A stretch of 64,000 bases of DNA from Yersinia enterocolitica subsp. enterocolitica (GCF_901472495.1 NZ_LR590469.1:3968001-4032000); one strand, 5' to 3'; shown: positions 52,306 to 62,194, counted from the stretch's first letter. Notes: generated from the letters alone by a model not told the origin. Translations and numbers: made by a program.

Positions 52306-52326
52306 AAAGGCCTGCAATCGCAGGCC
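52304..52326 (-). terminator. Rho-independent terminator of ettA
   Basis: GGCCTGC-GATT-GCAGGCC followed by TTTTTAA on the minus strand. The T-run overlaps the stop codon of the convergent Fic gene, and the same stem may end that transcript too. Confidence 0.75.
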
Positions 52327-52364
52327 CTTAGTCGAGATAAAGTTTAAAAACGACTTTTTATTAA

Positions 52365-54032
52365 CTACTTAGTCATTTTCTTATACTTGATACGGTGTGG
52401 TTCCAGTGCTTCGGCACCCAAAGTGCGTTTTTTCCACTCTTCGTATTCAGTAAAGTTACCTTCGAAGAACGCCACTTTACCTTCATCTTGATAATCGATG
52501 ATGTGGGTAGCAATTCGGTCAAGGAACCAACGGTCATGGGAAATAACCATGGCACAACCTGGGAATTCCAGTAAGGCGTTTTCCAGTGCGCGCAGGGTTT
52601 CGATGTCCAGATCGTTGGTCGGTTCATCGAGCAGCAACATGTTGCCGCCAACCTGTAGCAATTTGGCCAGATGGATACGGCCGCGCTCACCACCAGACAG
52701 CTCACCCACTCGTTTGCCCTGATCAATCCCTTTAAAGTTAAAGCGGCCAACATAGGCACGGCTTGGAATTTCAAAGTTACCGATCTTCATGATGTCTTGG
52801 CCGCCGGAGACTTCTTCCCACACGGTTTTACTGTCATCCATGTTGTCGCGGAACTGATCAACCGAGGCCAACAGTACGGTATCACCGAGTGAAATGGTGC
52901 CGGAATCGGGTTGTTCCTGACCTGATAACATGCGGAACAGGGTCGATTTACCCGCGCCGTTCGGCCCGATGATCCCGACTATCGCGCCTTTTGGCAGCGC
53001 AAAGGTCAAGTCGTCAATCAGTACACGATCGCCGTAAGATTTGCTCAGATGCTCAACTTCCAGCACTTTGTCACCTAAGCGTGGGCCAGGTGGGATGAAC
53101 AACTCGCTGGTTTCATTACGTTTTTGATATTCAACGCTGTTAAGCTCTTCAAAGCGAGCCAGACGAGCTTTACCTTTTGCCTGACGGCCTTTCGGATTCT
53201 GACGAACCCACTCCAGCTCTTTCTCAATAGATTTACGACGTGCGGCTTCAGAAGAGGCTTCCAGCGCCAGACGGGCATCTTTTTGCTCCAGCCATGAGGA
53301 GTAGTTACCTTCCCATGGAATACCCTCACCACGGTCAAGTTCCAGAATCCAACCCGCAACGTTATCAAGGAAGTAACGGTCATGGGTGATGGCGACCACT
53401 GTGCCTTCGTAATCATGCAGGAAGCGCTCCAGCCAAGCCACGGATTCGGCATCCAGGTGGTTGGTCGGTTCATCCAGCAGCAACATGTCTGGTTTTTCCA
53501 ACAGCAGGCGGCAGATAGCAACGCGGCGGCGTTCACCACCGGACAGGTTGGCAATTTTTGCATCCCAAGGCGGCAGACGCAGAGCATCAGCAGCACGTTC
53601 TAACTGGTTATCCAGATTATGTCCGTCATGGGATTGGATAATGGCTTCCAGCTCACCTTGCTCTTTCGCCAATTTATCGAAATCAGCTTCAGGATCGGCA
53701 TAGAGTGCATAAACTTCATCCAAACGGGTCAGAGCGCGTTTAACTTCGCCGACGGCTTCTTCAACCGACTCACGCACTGTTTGTTCAAGATTCAGTTTTG
53801 GTTCCTGTGGTAGGTAACCGATTTTGATGCCAGGTTGTGGACGAGCTTCGCCTTCAATATCGGTATCAATGCCCGCCATAATGCGCAGCAGGGTAGATTT
53901 ACCGGAGCCGTTAAGACCCAGCACACCAATTTTTGCCCCAGGGAAGAAACTCAGGGAGATGTTTTTCAGAATATGTCGTTTCGGCGGAACTACTTTACCG
54001 ACACGATGCATAGAATAGACGTATTGAGCCAC
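52365..54032 (-). CDS. ettA: Energy-dependent translational throttle protein EttA (ABC-F)
   Basis: Ribosome-binding ABC-F ATPase gating early elongation by ADP/ATP ratio. 555 residues (standard): two ABC domains with Walker A GLNGSGKST near 40 and GPNGAGKST near 358, signatures LSGGERRR and LSGGERGR, and the linker with arm. GTG start at 54032. Formerly yjjK. Confidence 0.97.
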   Translation of the reverse strand: MAQYVYSMHRVGKVVPPKRHILKNISLSFFPGAKIGVLGLNGSGKSTLLRIMAGIDTDIEGEARPQPGIKIGYLPQEPKLNLEQTVRESVEEAVGEVKRALTRLDEVYALYADPEADFDKLAKEQGELEAIIQSHDGHNLDNQLERAADALRLPPWDAKIANLSGGERRRVAICRLLLEKPDMLLLDEPTNHLDAESVAWLERFLHDYEGTVVAITHDRYFLDNVAGWILELDRGEGIPWEGNYSSWLEQKDARLALEASSEAARRKSIEKELEWVRQNPKGRQAKGKARLARFEELNSVEYQKRNETSELFIPPGPRLGDKVLEVEHLSKSYGDRVLIDDLTFALPKGAIVGIIGPNGAGKSTLFRMLSGQEQPDSGTISLGDTVLLASVDQFRDNMDDSKTVWEEVSGGQDIMKIGNFEIPSRAYVGRFNFKGIDQGKRVGELSGGERGRIHLAKLLQVGGNMLLLDEPTNDLDIETLRALENALLEFPGCAMVISHDRWFLDRIATHIIDYQDEGKVAFFEGNFTEYEEWKKRTLGAEALEPHRIKYKKMTK

Positions 54033-54098
54033 GTTGCCTCAGCCTCTCTAGATCAGTTTTTATTAGGATATCTGGTGCGGAGTGTAGCCCGTTTTACT

Positions 54099-54223
54099 AT
54101 ACCCGTCATCTTTCAAGTCACAGGTGTGTTGGCTGCACTCAATCACCCGAATCACTTACTGATGTAAGCTCATCGGGATTCTCTCACTTGCCGCCTTCCT
54201 GTGGCCTGAAATCTATAGGGTAT
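54099..54223. repeat. ERIC-like element, 125 bases, upstream of ettA
   Basis: Ends ATACCC...GGGTAT; core CCCGAATCACTTACTGATG. First of two tandem copies between ettA and hmsE. Orientation as at 45069-45193. Confidence 0.85.
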
Positions 54224-54230
54224 AGGCGGA

Positions 54231-54383
54231 TGTCATCTTTCAAGTCACAGGTGTGTTGGCTGCACTCGTTACTCGGCCCGTCCATGGGCCTCGCCTCTGC
54301 GAGGCCGCTGCCAGCAGCGTTCAAATCTGCTCCCGACAGATTTGTCACCCGAATCACTTACTGATGTAAGCTCATCGGGATGA
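54231..54383. repeat. Second ERIC-like copy interrupted by a 77-base insert
   Basis: Starts like the preceding copy (TGTCATCTTTCAAGTCACAG... to GCTGCACTC), then 54268-54344 is extra sequence before the core resumes with TCACCCGAATCACTTACTG. The insert holds two perfect hairpins, GGCCTCG/CGAGGCC (54288-54306) and AAATCTG/CAGATTT (54323-54343). The right arm is missing; the copy runs out 12 bases before the hmsE stop. ERIC elements with internal inserts of this size are known in Yersinia. Confidence 0.75.
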
Positions 54384-54395
54384 CCTCTTTTAAGG

Positions 54396-54905
54396 CTACG
54401 GCGCGGTGACGATTATTGCCACACGGCGGTTTTCCGCCCGACCTTTGGCTGTGCGGTTATCCGCCACCGGCTCTAGCTTGCCACGGCCACGAACCTCAAT
54501 ATTGGTGCGCGGAATACCGATTGCGGCCAGTGTATCTGCTACAGCAGAAGCTCGTTGGAATGATAATTGCTGATTGTAGCCATCCTCACCTATGGCATCG
54601 GTATGTCCATCAACCCGCATATGGTTAATCCCGACATTGTGTAAAGCACGACCAATGTTTTGAACGGTCTGCACGCCCGATGCGTTTAATTTCCTGACGT
54701 CACTGTCGAATAACACTTTATTCGCTAGCCCAAACACCCAGCCATTATCGGTTAATTTAAACCCTTGCTCTTGTAACGCCGCAATTTGTTCAGGGGTCAG
54801 CCCTTGGTGTGGTTTGGCCTGACAGCCGACTAATACCAATAAACAAAGAGCAAAAAAGCTAATCCACAGAGGATTTTTCTGACGATTATTGTTTAAACCC
54901 AGCAT
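54396..54905 (-). CDS. hmsE: OmpA-family outer-membrane lipoprotein HmsE (YfiB-like)
   Basis: 169 residues from ATG at 54905, chosen because TAGGTGA precedes it and it starts right at a lipoprotein signal; longer frames would run far into hmsD. Lipobox LVGC puts the lipidated Cys at about 28. C-terminal OmpA domain with peptidoglycan motif VDGHTDAIGEDGYNQQLSFQRA. In the YfiBNR/HmsCDE system this lipoprotein draws the repressor HmsC/YfiR away and so frees the cyclase. Last gene of hmsCDE, 10 bases after hmsD. Confidence 0.88.
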   Translation of the reverse strand: MLGLNNNRQKNPLWISFFALCLLVLVGCQAKPHQGLTPEQIAALQEQGFKLTDNGWVFGLANKVLFDSDVRKLNASGVQTVQNIGRALHNVGINHMRVDGHTDAIGEDGYNQQLSFQRASAVADTLAAIGIPRTNIEVRGRGKLEPVADNRTAKGRAENRRVAIIVTAP

Positions 54906-54915
54906 GTCACCTACC

Positions 54916-56241
54916 CTAAATTTTTGTGTGTGTACTTTCTGGATACTTATTTTCTGAATAAATATAGTCCGACTGATAAGCAGTGCATTGTTCACATGGC
55001 CGGAAACCTTTTTTTGCCTGATACATCGCCTCATCAGCCCGTTGTAATAATTCATCCGGCGTTTGGGCATGATCAGGATAAATAGCAACCCCAATACTGA
55101 GTGAAGAGATAATTTCACTCCCATCAGGCAGCGTTATGGGCTGTGTCATACTTTTTATAATATTGTTGGCAATGATGAGTACATCATCAGTGTTATAAAT
55201 TGGTGCCAATAAGATAGCGAACTCATCACCGCCCAGGCGAGCGACTAAATCACTTTCACGTAATAAGGCGCGCAGGCGGTCAGCAATAGTTGTGAGCACC
55301 GCATCGCCCGCAGCATGGCCATAGTTATCATTGATTTCTTTAAAGCGATCGCCATCAAGGAATAAAACCGCAACGTGTTCGTTGGTTTTACAATCACTGA
55401 GTGTTCGACTTAAACGGCCTTCAAAATAAGCGCGGTTTGCTAAACCCGTCAGGCTGTCGTGGGCCGCGCGGTGTGCCAGAGAATCATTTTCCTGAGTGAG
55501 GTGTTTTTGCCATACTTCAAGTTCCTCCAGCAAGCCATTGAAGTCATGACTTAACTCATTCAGCTCGGCAATTTGTGCTGATGGAACTCGTTGACCAAAG
55601 CTGCGATTGCGGCTGACATTATGCGCGACTTCGGTAATACGATTCAGTGAGCCGATGATGCCAAATAGCATCCGGCGGGACAAAAATATCGCCACCAGGG
55701 TGCTAAGAATAAGGCAGACAAAGAGGCCCGCTAACCCCTGCAACAGGAAACGCAGCAGGCTGCCACCATGGCCAACAATCACTATTCTGCCGATTTCATT
55801 ACCAGAGTGAACAATAGGGAGTACCACCGGTTCAGGCAGCGCCCAGCGGGCGACACTTTGCTCCATCTGATGCATGGGGCCGTCGTCAGGCAATGTCCAT
55901 TGGGCAACCACCCGGCCATTGACATCCATAATCTTCGCTTCGGCGACTTCTTCATTAGTGGCAATCATCGACAGCGCTTCATTCGCCACTACCGTATCGC
56001 CGAAAACAACAGCAGCTTCAGTGGTATAACTGATTGAACGGGCAATCAAATGCAGGTTGTGCTCAGCGTAAACCCGCAAGGCAAACAAGGCGACTACTGT
56101 CAGGAAAATACCGGCTGTCGCCACAGATACCAGCGCCACAATTAAATGTATTCTGCCCAGAACTCGGCCAAGCGTTGGCAGTTTTGGTAGATTAGTTTGA
56201 TTCTTTATCTGCTCAGCAGATTTATTTTTTATAGAACTCAT
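54916..56241 (-). CDS. hmsD: Membrane diguanylate cyclase HmsD (YfiN/TpbB-like)
   Basis: 441 residues: membrane helix about 30-55, periplasmic CHASE8-like domain about 57-160, second helix about 165-190, HAMP about 190-245, GGDEF domain about 270-430 with GGDEF active loop and RESD inhibitory site five residues before it. Makes cyclic-di-GMP; repressed in the periplasm by HmsC. Its start overlaps the hmsC stop by 4 bases (ATGA). C-terminal tail contains CEQC. Position between ettA and slt matches Yersinia hmsCDE. Confidence 0.88.
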   Translation of the reverse strand: MSSIKNKSAEQIKNQTNLPKLPTLGRVLGRIHLIVALVSVATAGIFLTVVALFALRVYAEHNLHLIARSISYTTEAAVVFGDTVVANEALSMIATNEEVAEAKIMDVNGRVVAQWTLPDDGPMHQMEQSVARWALPEPVVLPIVHSGNEIGRIVIVGHGGSLLRFLLQGLAGLFVCLILSTLVAIFLSRRMLFGIIGSLNRITEVAHNVSRNRSFGQRVPSAQIAELNELSHDFNGLLEELEVWQKHLTQENDSLAHRAAHDSLTGLANRAYFEGRLSRTLSDCKTNEHVAVLFLDGDRFKEINDNYGHAAGDAVLTTIADRLRALLRESDLVARLGGDEFAILLAPIYNTDDVLIIANNIIKSMTQPITLPDGSEIISSLSIGVAIYPDHAQTPDELLQRADEAMYQAKKGFRPCEQCTAYQSDYIYSENKYPESTHTKI

Positions 56242-56894
56242 AATGCGTCAGCCTTTTTACGGGCAAGTTGCAACACATTGGGATGAACTCGTATCCCGGC
56301 GCGTGCTAATGCATCCATATTGACTTTGAAAGAGGCTTGCTTATCTTCCAGTAACAGACAAAACGCACTGCCCACAGTACATTCGTCATAATCTTCGCTG
56401 ATGGTCAGAACCGGCAGCCCAGTGAGTTGAGTCGCCAGTTCCTGACGCTGTTGTTCCCCCAAACGGCCGAGATAAACCACATCACAGTTGTTTGCCAGCG
56501 CCGAATCGGGTAGGGAATAACGCTGGGTTTTTATTGGATGTGCAGTTTGCATTAATGCTGGATTAAATAGCTCTTCTGCATAGTTTGTCGGGGCAATAAC
56601 ACACAAACGAATGACTGGCGGCGGGGTTGGCCAGCGCGAATAACTGATAATGCCCAGCACCATTTTTGTCGCAGAGTCGCTACGTTCATGAATAAGTTCT
56701 TCACTTAAGTTATTGGCTGCCATTGAGGGCAGTGAGGCGAATAAAATGGAGAGAAGTAATAATGTGAAGGCACAAATCCGCCGCCAGATACGCGGTGGCG
56801 TAAATAGCTTAGGCTGATAATGATATTTCTCATCATTGACGCCGTTAATTGCGCAAGGTGTAGTATTCATTTTTGCGCTTCCCGTTGGCGACAT
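56238..56894 (-). CDS. hmsC: Periplasmic repressor HmsC (YfiR-like)
   Basis: 218 residues as annotated from ATG at 56894; an in-frame ATG at 56870 is also possible. Signal-like hydrophobic segment about 43-59, then a YfiR domain with VLGIISYSRWP and the four Cys (LCVIAP, NNCDVV, ECTVGSAFC) that form disulfides in YfiR, and FKVNMDALARAGIRVHPNVLQLARKK. It holds HmsD inactive. First gene of the operon; overlaps hmsD by 4 bases. Confidence 0.87.
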   Translation of the reverse strand: MSPTGSAKMNTTPCAINGVNDEKYHYQPKLFTPPRIWRRICAFTLLLLSILFASLPSMAANNLSEELIHERSDSATKMVLGIISYSRWPTPPPVIRLCVIAPTNYAEELFNPALMQTAHPIKTQRYSLPDSALANNCDVVYLGRLGEQQRQELATQLTGLPVLTISEDYDECTVGSAFCLLLEDKQASFKVNMDALARAGIRVHPNVLQLARKKADAL

Positions 56895-57020
56895 GGCTCA
56901 CATGTTAATGGCGGTATCGAATAATAAATCTCCGCTAATCTATTATAAGAATTAATTGGCGTATTAACAGTCATGGTATCGGCAATGTGAGATTTATCTT
57001 AAATTCTCTTTATGATGGAT

Positions 57021-57045
57021 AAAAAAACCCGGCAGAGTCGCCGGG
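57021..57045 (-). terminator. Terminator of the P-type ATPase gene
   Basis: CCCGGC-GACTCT-GCCGGG followed by TTTTTTT on the minus strand, 29 bases past the stop. Confidence 0.9.
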
Positions 57046-57073
57046 CTTGAAGGGGGACTGATTGATATCAGAC

Positions 57074-59785
57074 TCAATTCGATGCGCGTTTGAAGCGCCC
57101 GATGACCCATTTCTCGACTTCGACAATCAAGAAGATGGCGATAGAAACCAACAGTGTGATACCCCAGTAATAAGCCGGTAATGGCTCGGTACCGAAAGCG
57201 GTATTCATAAATGGCAGATAGATAATGGCTAGCTGCAACAGAATCAGCACACCAGAAACCAACCACAACCCCTTATTAACAAAGACTTCTTTGTTCAGCG
57301 GGAATCTGTCCATCACACGGCAGTTAAACATGTAAATCCATTGTGCAGTTACCAGCGTTTGCATCAACACGGTACGGATGAATTCAGTGCTGTAGCCGCG
57401 CGGTTCCATGTAGGCTTCCAGGGCAAAGGCGCTGCACGCTATCAAGGTACCGACAAATGCGATACGCCAAATAGCATGACCATCTAACACGTGTTTTGAT
57501 GGATCGCGCGGGTTGCGGCGCATGATGCCTCTTTCTGCTGGCTCAAATGCTAAACCGAATGAAAGCGTGGTGGAGGTTGCCATGTTTATCCACAGGATTT
57601 GTAATGGCGTCAGTGGAATAACTGCACCCACCAGGATAGCAAAGATGATTAACAATCCTTGTGCCAGGTTGGTCGGCAAGACAAACAGAATGGTTTTCTT
57701 CAGGTTATCGTAGACACGGCGGCCTTCTTCAACCGCGTGAGCAATAGTGGCGAAGTTATCATCTGACAGCACCATATCGGCGGCTTCTTTTGTCACCTCG
57801 GTGCCTTTGATGCCCATGGCGATCCCCACATCGGCCTGTTTCAGTGCCGGTGCATCGTTGACCCCATCGCCGGTCATCCCCACGATTTCGCCTTTCTCTT
57901 GCAGCGCTTTCACCAGACGCAGTTTGTGCTCAGGGCTGGTACGGGCAAAAATATCATAACGAACAGCGGCTTCAGCCAGTTCTTTATCATCCATATGCTC
58001 TAACTGGCCGCCGGTAATGGAGTCTTTGCCATTACCTATACCCAGCATGGCACCAATCGCCATCGCGGTTTCCTGATGGTCGCCGGTTATCATTTTCACA
58101 CGAATCCCTGCCTGTTGGCAGGTGGCAATGGCGTCGATAGCTTCAGGGCGAGGTGGGTCCATCATGCCGGCGATGCCGACGAAGATCATACCTTGCTGGA
58201 TATCGCTGTGCCCTAACTCGCTGACCGTCTGTTCCGTTGGACGATAGGCCGCCGCTAACATGCGCAGGCCCTGCTTGGTGTAGCGCGTCATCTCGGCATC
58301 CCAGTAATCACGGCGGAAGGGAATGACGCCCTTATCCGTCAGTTCTTGCTGGCAGAAAGTAAACAGTACATCTGGCGCGCCGGTCAGGAAGATACAGCTT
58401 TCGGACTCAACCTGATGGCTGGTGGCCATATATTTATAGGCAGAATCGAAAGGAATTTTTCCGTGTTGACTCACCTGACCCAACTCAATACCTGATTTGG
58501 CTGCTAAGACTTTCAATGCGCCTTCGGTTGGGCCGCCGACAATAGTCCAATGGCCTTGGTCGTTCTTTTGAATCTGGCTGTCATTACATAAATTCACCGC
58601 AGTGATAAATGTTTTTAACGGCCCTTCCAGCACGGCTTGCTGCTCGCTGCCTTCCGGATAAATGTTACCTACCGGCTCATAGCTTTCACCGGTGACCCGG
58701 TAGCAATTATCGGCCAAAATCACCGCTTTGACGGTCATTTCGTTCATCGTCAAGGTGCCGGTTTTATCGGAACAGACAACGGTCATGGCACCCAGAGTTT
58801 CTACCGTTGGCAGCTTGCGAATAATCGCGCGGTTACGCGCCATTGCTTGCACACCCAAGGACAGAATAATCGAAATAATCGCCGGTAACCCTTCAGGCAC
58901 CGAGGCTACTGCCAAGCTTATTAGGGCTAACAACAGCTCATTGACCGGCAGGTCGCGCAGAATAAAGGCGAAGACGAACAAGCATGCCATCATCACCAGA
59001 ATCAGGATGAAAATCGCTTTACCCAGGCGGTCCATCTGTTGCAGCAGGGGGGTACGAGTGGCTTCAACCGCTGACATCATCTGGTTGATGTGACCCAGTT
59101 CGGTATCCCCGCCACTGGCAATCACTACGCCTTTCGCGGTACCGGCACTGATAGTAGTGCCGGAGAACAGCAGATTTTTACGATCACCAATCACTGATTC
59201 GTTTTCAATGACTTCAATTTGCTTCTCAACCACGGTGGATTCACCGGTCAGGATAGCTTCTTCAATTTGCAGGTTGTGGGCTTCGAGTAACCTTAAATCG
59301 GCTGGGATCTTATCCCCCGGTTTCAATGTGACGATATCACCTGGTACTAAATCTTGTGCATCAATGGTTTTTGCATTGCCATCACGAATGACTACCGCTT
59401 TACTGGAGAGCATGTTTTGAATGCTTTTCAGTGACTTCTCGGCTTTATTTTCCTGAACATAACCAATTAATGCGTTAATGACGGCGACACAAAGAATGAT
59501 AATGGTATCGACAGAGTGGCCCATAAGGCCTTTGACTAACGCAGCAGCTAATAAAATGTAAATCAGGACGTCATTAAAATGAGCGAGAAATTGTAGCAGG
59601 GGGTGCTTACTTTTTTTGGCCGGTAGCGCGTTAGGGCCGTATTGTTTAAGGCGTTCTTCAGCTTCTTGTTGGCTTAACCCTTCTTCGCGGCTATTGAGCT
59701 GCTGCAAAGATTCTTCCACGGTAAGTTGATACCAGGCCTGGCCTTCTGGTGGCGAGGCGGGTTTGGGATTTGATGAGTTTTGCAT
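57074..59785 (-). CDS. P-type (P2A, calcium-type) cation-transporting ATPase
   Basis: 903 residues. N-terminal cation-ATPase domain (LTVEESLQQLNSREEGLSQQEAEERLKQYGPNAL), actuator TGES (LTGEST), phosphorylation site CSDKTGTLT, nucleotide-domain KGA-like LTGAPDVL, hinge MTGDGVNDAPALKQADVGIAMG, and ten predicted membrane helices. The M4 ion motif VPEGLPAI places it in the SERCA/PMR1-like P2A group, so Ca2+ or Mn2+ export is most likely; the ion is not certain. Start after AAGAAGG. A possible leader peptide lies 43 bases upstream. Confidence 0.88.
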   Translation of the reverse strand: MQNSSNPKPASPPEGQAWYQLTVEESLQQLNSREEGLSQQEAEERLKQYGPNALPAKKSKHPLLQFLAHFNDVLIYILLAAALVKGLMGHSVDTIIILCVAVINALIGYVQENKAEKSLKSIQNMLSSKAVVIRDGNAKTIDAQDLVPGDIVTLKPGDKIPADLRLLEAHNLQIEEAILTGESTVVEKQIEVIENESVIGDRKNLLFSGTTISAGTAKGVVIASGGDTELGHINQMMSAVEATRTPLLQQMDRLGKAIFILILVMMACLFVFAFILRDLPVNELLLALISLAVASVPEGLPAIISIILSLGVQAMARNRAIIRKLPTVETLGAMTVVCSDKTGTLTMNEMTVKAVILADNCYRVTGESYEPVGNIYPEGSEQQAVLEGPLKTFITAVNLCNDSQIQKNDQGHWTIVGGPTEGALKVLAAKSGIELGQVSQHGKIPFDSAYKYMATSHQVESESCIFLTGAPDVLFTFCQQELTDKGVIPFRRDYWDAEMTRYTKQGLRMLAAAYRPTEQTVSELGHSDIQQGMIFVGIAGMMDPPRPEAIDAIATCQQAGIRVKMITGDHQETAMAIGAMLGIGNGKDSITGGQLEHMDDKELAEAAVRYDIFARTSPEHKLRLVKALQEKGEIVGMTGDGVNDAPALKQADVGIAMGIKGTEVTKEAADMVLSDDNFATIAHAVEEGRRVYDNLKKTILFVLPTNLAQGLLIIFAILVGAVIPLTPLQILWINMATSTTLSFGLAFEPAERGIMRRNPRDPSKHVLDGHAIWRIAFVGTLIACSAFALEAYMEPRGYSTEFIRTVLMQTLVTAQWIYMFNCRVMDRFPLNKEVFVNKGLWLVSGVLILLQLAIIYLPFMNTAFGTEPLPAYYWGITLLVSIAIFLIVEVEKWVIGRFKRASN

Positions 59786-59827
59786 TGAAAGAACCTTCTT
59801 AAAAATTAAAAATTGAAAATCTGAAAT

Positions 59828-59890
59828 CTATCCGTTTTTCATCTCATTACCGTCGAGGCTAACGGCGCAGGGCAGTGAATACTCTTTCAT
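59828..59890 (-). CDS. Possible 20-residue leader peptide upstream of the P-type ATPase
   Basis: ATG at 59890, reading MKEYSLPCAVSLDGNEMKNG then stop, with AAGGAG 11 bases before it. The coding RNA contains a short dyad CCGT/ACGG that could switch structures. It ends 43 bases before the ATPase start. Small size and no known homologue recalled: this may be chance. Confidence 0.3.
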   Translation of the reverse strand: MKEYSLPCAVSLDGNEMKNG

Positions 59891-60274
59891 GAAAAGATCC
59901 TGCTCCTTAATTATTTGATTTTTATTAAAAGACAAAAAAATTATTCTGAATGATATGTTTACAACAATTATGTTTACAACAACATAGTTATATTAAGCAA
60001 GGATAGTAGGTTTTTATCAAAATAGTGTCTTGATCTGAGATAATAAAGTCGAAATATTTAGTCGTAATTATTGGCTAATCCATTGAATATTCAGCTTCTT
60101 GCACCATCATCCGAGCAGATTAATTATCCATGTCTATTTGTACGTGTAATCGCTGGCTATTAGATGAAACTCTTGGTTAGTATATCCTGCTACCGGAACT
60201 AATTATGACTATGCTAATCAGAAGTTGCGGTAAGTGAAATGTAGTAGCCAACAACCAGTGAGGAAACAGTAAGT
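59891..60274. other. Divergent region between the P-type ATPase and slt
   Basis: 384 AT-rich bases upstream of both divergent genes. ATGTTTACAACA-type repeats lie at 59955-59985 (TGTTTACAACAATTATGTTTACAACAACA), each copy TATGTTTACAACAA, 19 apart. No strong hairpin or further reading frame was found. Confidence 0.35.
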
Positions 60275-62194
60275 ATGGACAAGTGGCGATATCTGGCGAT
60301 TGGCGTGTGTCTGGTGACGACTTCAGGGGTGGCATTCGCTGACTCCATTGATGCCCAACGGCAACGCTATCAGCAAGTTAAGCTGGCCTGGGACAGTAAT
60401 CAGATGAATACCGTGGCACAATTGATGCCGACGTTACGCGATTATCCGCTGTATCCGTATCTGGAATACCGCCAGTTAACTCAAGATTTAAGCCAAGTGA
60501 GTGCGGCGCAAGTAACCGATTTCTTGAGTCGGAACCCCACGTTGCCGCCTGCTCGTTCGCTGTCATCCCGTTTTGTAAACGAACTGGCGCGTCGTGAAGA
60601 TTGGCGTGGCTTATTGGCATTCAGTCCGCAAGCGCCTAAACCGGTGGCAGCCCGCTGTAATTATTACTACGCCAAATGGGCCACTGGCGAACAGCAAGTT
60701 GCCTGGGATGGTGCCAGTGAAATTTGGCTCAACGGCCAGGCGCTTCCGGGTAGTTGCGATAAATTATTCAGTGTCTGGCAACAAGCCGGGCATCAAACTC
60801 CACTGGCAACACTGGCCCGCATGAAGCTTGCTCTTAAAGAGGGCAATGCCAGTTTGGTGAATTATTTACTCAAACAACTGCCAGCGGATTACCAAACTAT
60901 GGGAACGGCATTGGCGAAACTGCAAAGTGATCCTGCCAGTGTTGAAAGCTTTGCTCGTACCGTCGGGCCGACTGACTTCACCCGTTCTGCCACCACAATT
61001 GCGTTTACCCGACTGGCGCGCCAGGACGTAGAAAATGCACGCGCGATGATCCCAACATTGGCGCGGCTGCAAAAAATGAGTGACAGCGAGAAGTTGGAGC
61101 TGGAAGAAGCGGTCGCTTGGCGTTTGATGGGCACTGATGCGACTTATGACCAAGCTAAATGGCGCGATCAAGTCACTTTGCGCAGCCATTCCACCCCGTT
61201 GCTGGAGCGCCGTATCCGCATGTCGTTGGGTACGGGCGATCGCCAAGGTTTAGCTGCATGGATGGCCCGTTTGCCGGCCGATGCACAAAGTAAAGATGAG
61301 TGGCGCTACTGGCGTGCTTCATTGTTGTTAGAGCAAGGTAAGAAGGCCGAGGGCGAAGCCATCCTGCGCAGTCTGATGCAGGAGCGAGGCTTCTATCCGA
61401 TGGTCGCCGCCCAAAAACTGGGTGTTCCTTACCCGATTAATGTTGAGGTTGCGACCAAACCTGATGCCTCACTAGCGCAACGGCCCGAAATTGCTCGGGT
61501 GCGCGAATTGATGTATTGGAATATGGATAATCTGGCACGTAACGAGTGGAGCTATTTGGTTGCCAGCCGCAGCAAACCTGAGCAGGAAGCATTGGCGCGC
61601 TATGCATTTAATCAGCAGTGGGCCGATTTGAGTGTTCAGGCAACCATTGTTGCCAAGCTATGGGACCATTTGGAAGAGCGCTTCCCTCTGGCCTGGCCAA
61701 AAGAATTCCGTCAGGCGACGGAAGGCAAGGGGATAACGCCAAGTTATGCCATGGCGATAGCTCGTCAGGAAAGTGCCTGGAACCCGAAAGCGCAATCGCC
61801 GGTGGGAGCCACAGGCCTGATGCAGGTGATGCCACGGACTGCGGAGCACACAGTTAAACTGAATAATATTCCCGGTTATGTGAACAGCAGCCAGTTGCTT
61901 GATCCTGTCACTAACATTGAGATTGGTACCAGCTATCTGGAAGAGGTCTATCAACAATTTGGTCGCAACCGGATCCTTTCCAGTGCGGCCTATAACGCAG
62001 GCCCATCGCGGGTCAATACCTGGCTGGGAAATAGCGGCGGGCAGGTGGATGCCGTAGCATTTATCGAAAGTATCCCGTTCTCTGAAACGCGAGGTTATGT
62101 GAAAAACGTATTGGCTTATGATGCGTTCTATCGTCACTTTATGAATCGCCCAGCTAAGGTGCTGAGTGATGCCGAGTGGCAGCGGCGTTACTGA
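60275..62194 (+). CDS. slt: Soluble lytic murein transglycosylase
   Basis: Periplasmic enzyme cleaving the glycan MurNAc-GlcNAc bond to 1,6-anhydro ends. 639 residues (E. coli 645): signal peptide about 1-22, alpha-superhelical U and L domains, and the lysozyme-like C domain with catalytic Glu in ARQESAWNP near 493, GATGLMQVMPRTA near 508, and AYNAGPSRV. RBS GTGAGG. Confidence 0.96.
   Translation: MDKWRYLAIGVCLVTTSGVAFADSIDAQRQRYQQVKLAWDSNQMNTVAQLMPTLRDYPLYPYLEYRQLTQDLSQVSAAQVTDFLSRNPTLPPARSLSSRFVNELARREDWRGLLAFSPQAPKPVAARCNYYYAKWATGEQQVAWDGASEIWLNGQALPGSCDKLFSVWQQAGHQTPLATLARMKLALKEGNASLVNYLLKQLPADYQTMGTALAKLQSDPASVESFARTVGPTDFTRSATTIAFTRLARQDVENARAMIPTLARLQKMSDSEKLELEEAVAWRLMGTDATYDQAKWRDQVTLRSHSTPLLERRIRMSLGTGDRQGLAAWMARLPADAQSKDEWRYWRASLLLEQGKKAEGEAILRSLMQERGFYPMVAAQKLGVPYPINVEVATKPDASLAQRPEIARVRELMYWNMDNLARNEWSYLVASRSKPEQEALARYAFNQQWADLSVQATIVAKLWDHLEERFPLAWPKEFRQATEGKGITPSYAMAIARQESAWNPKAQSPVGATGLMQVMPRTAEHTVKLNNIPGYVNSSQLLDPVTNIEIGTSYLEEVYQQFGRNRILSSAAYNAGPSRVNTWLGNSGGQVDAVAFIESIPFSETRGYVKNVLAYDAFYRHFMNRPAKVLSDAEWQRRY

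Noticed and set aside
54396..55124. Longer hmsE frame starting inside hmsD
   Set aside because: The N-terminal extension has no lipoprotein signal at the right place; ATG at 54905 has a ribosome site and immediately precedes the lipobox segment.
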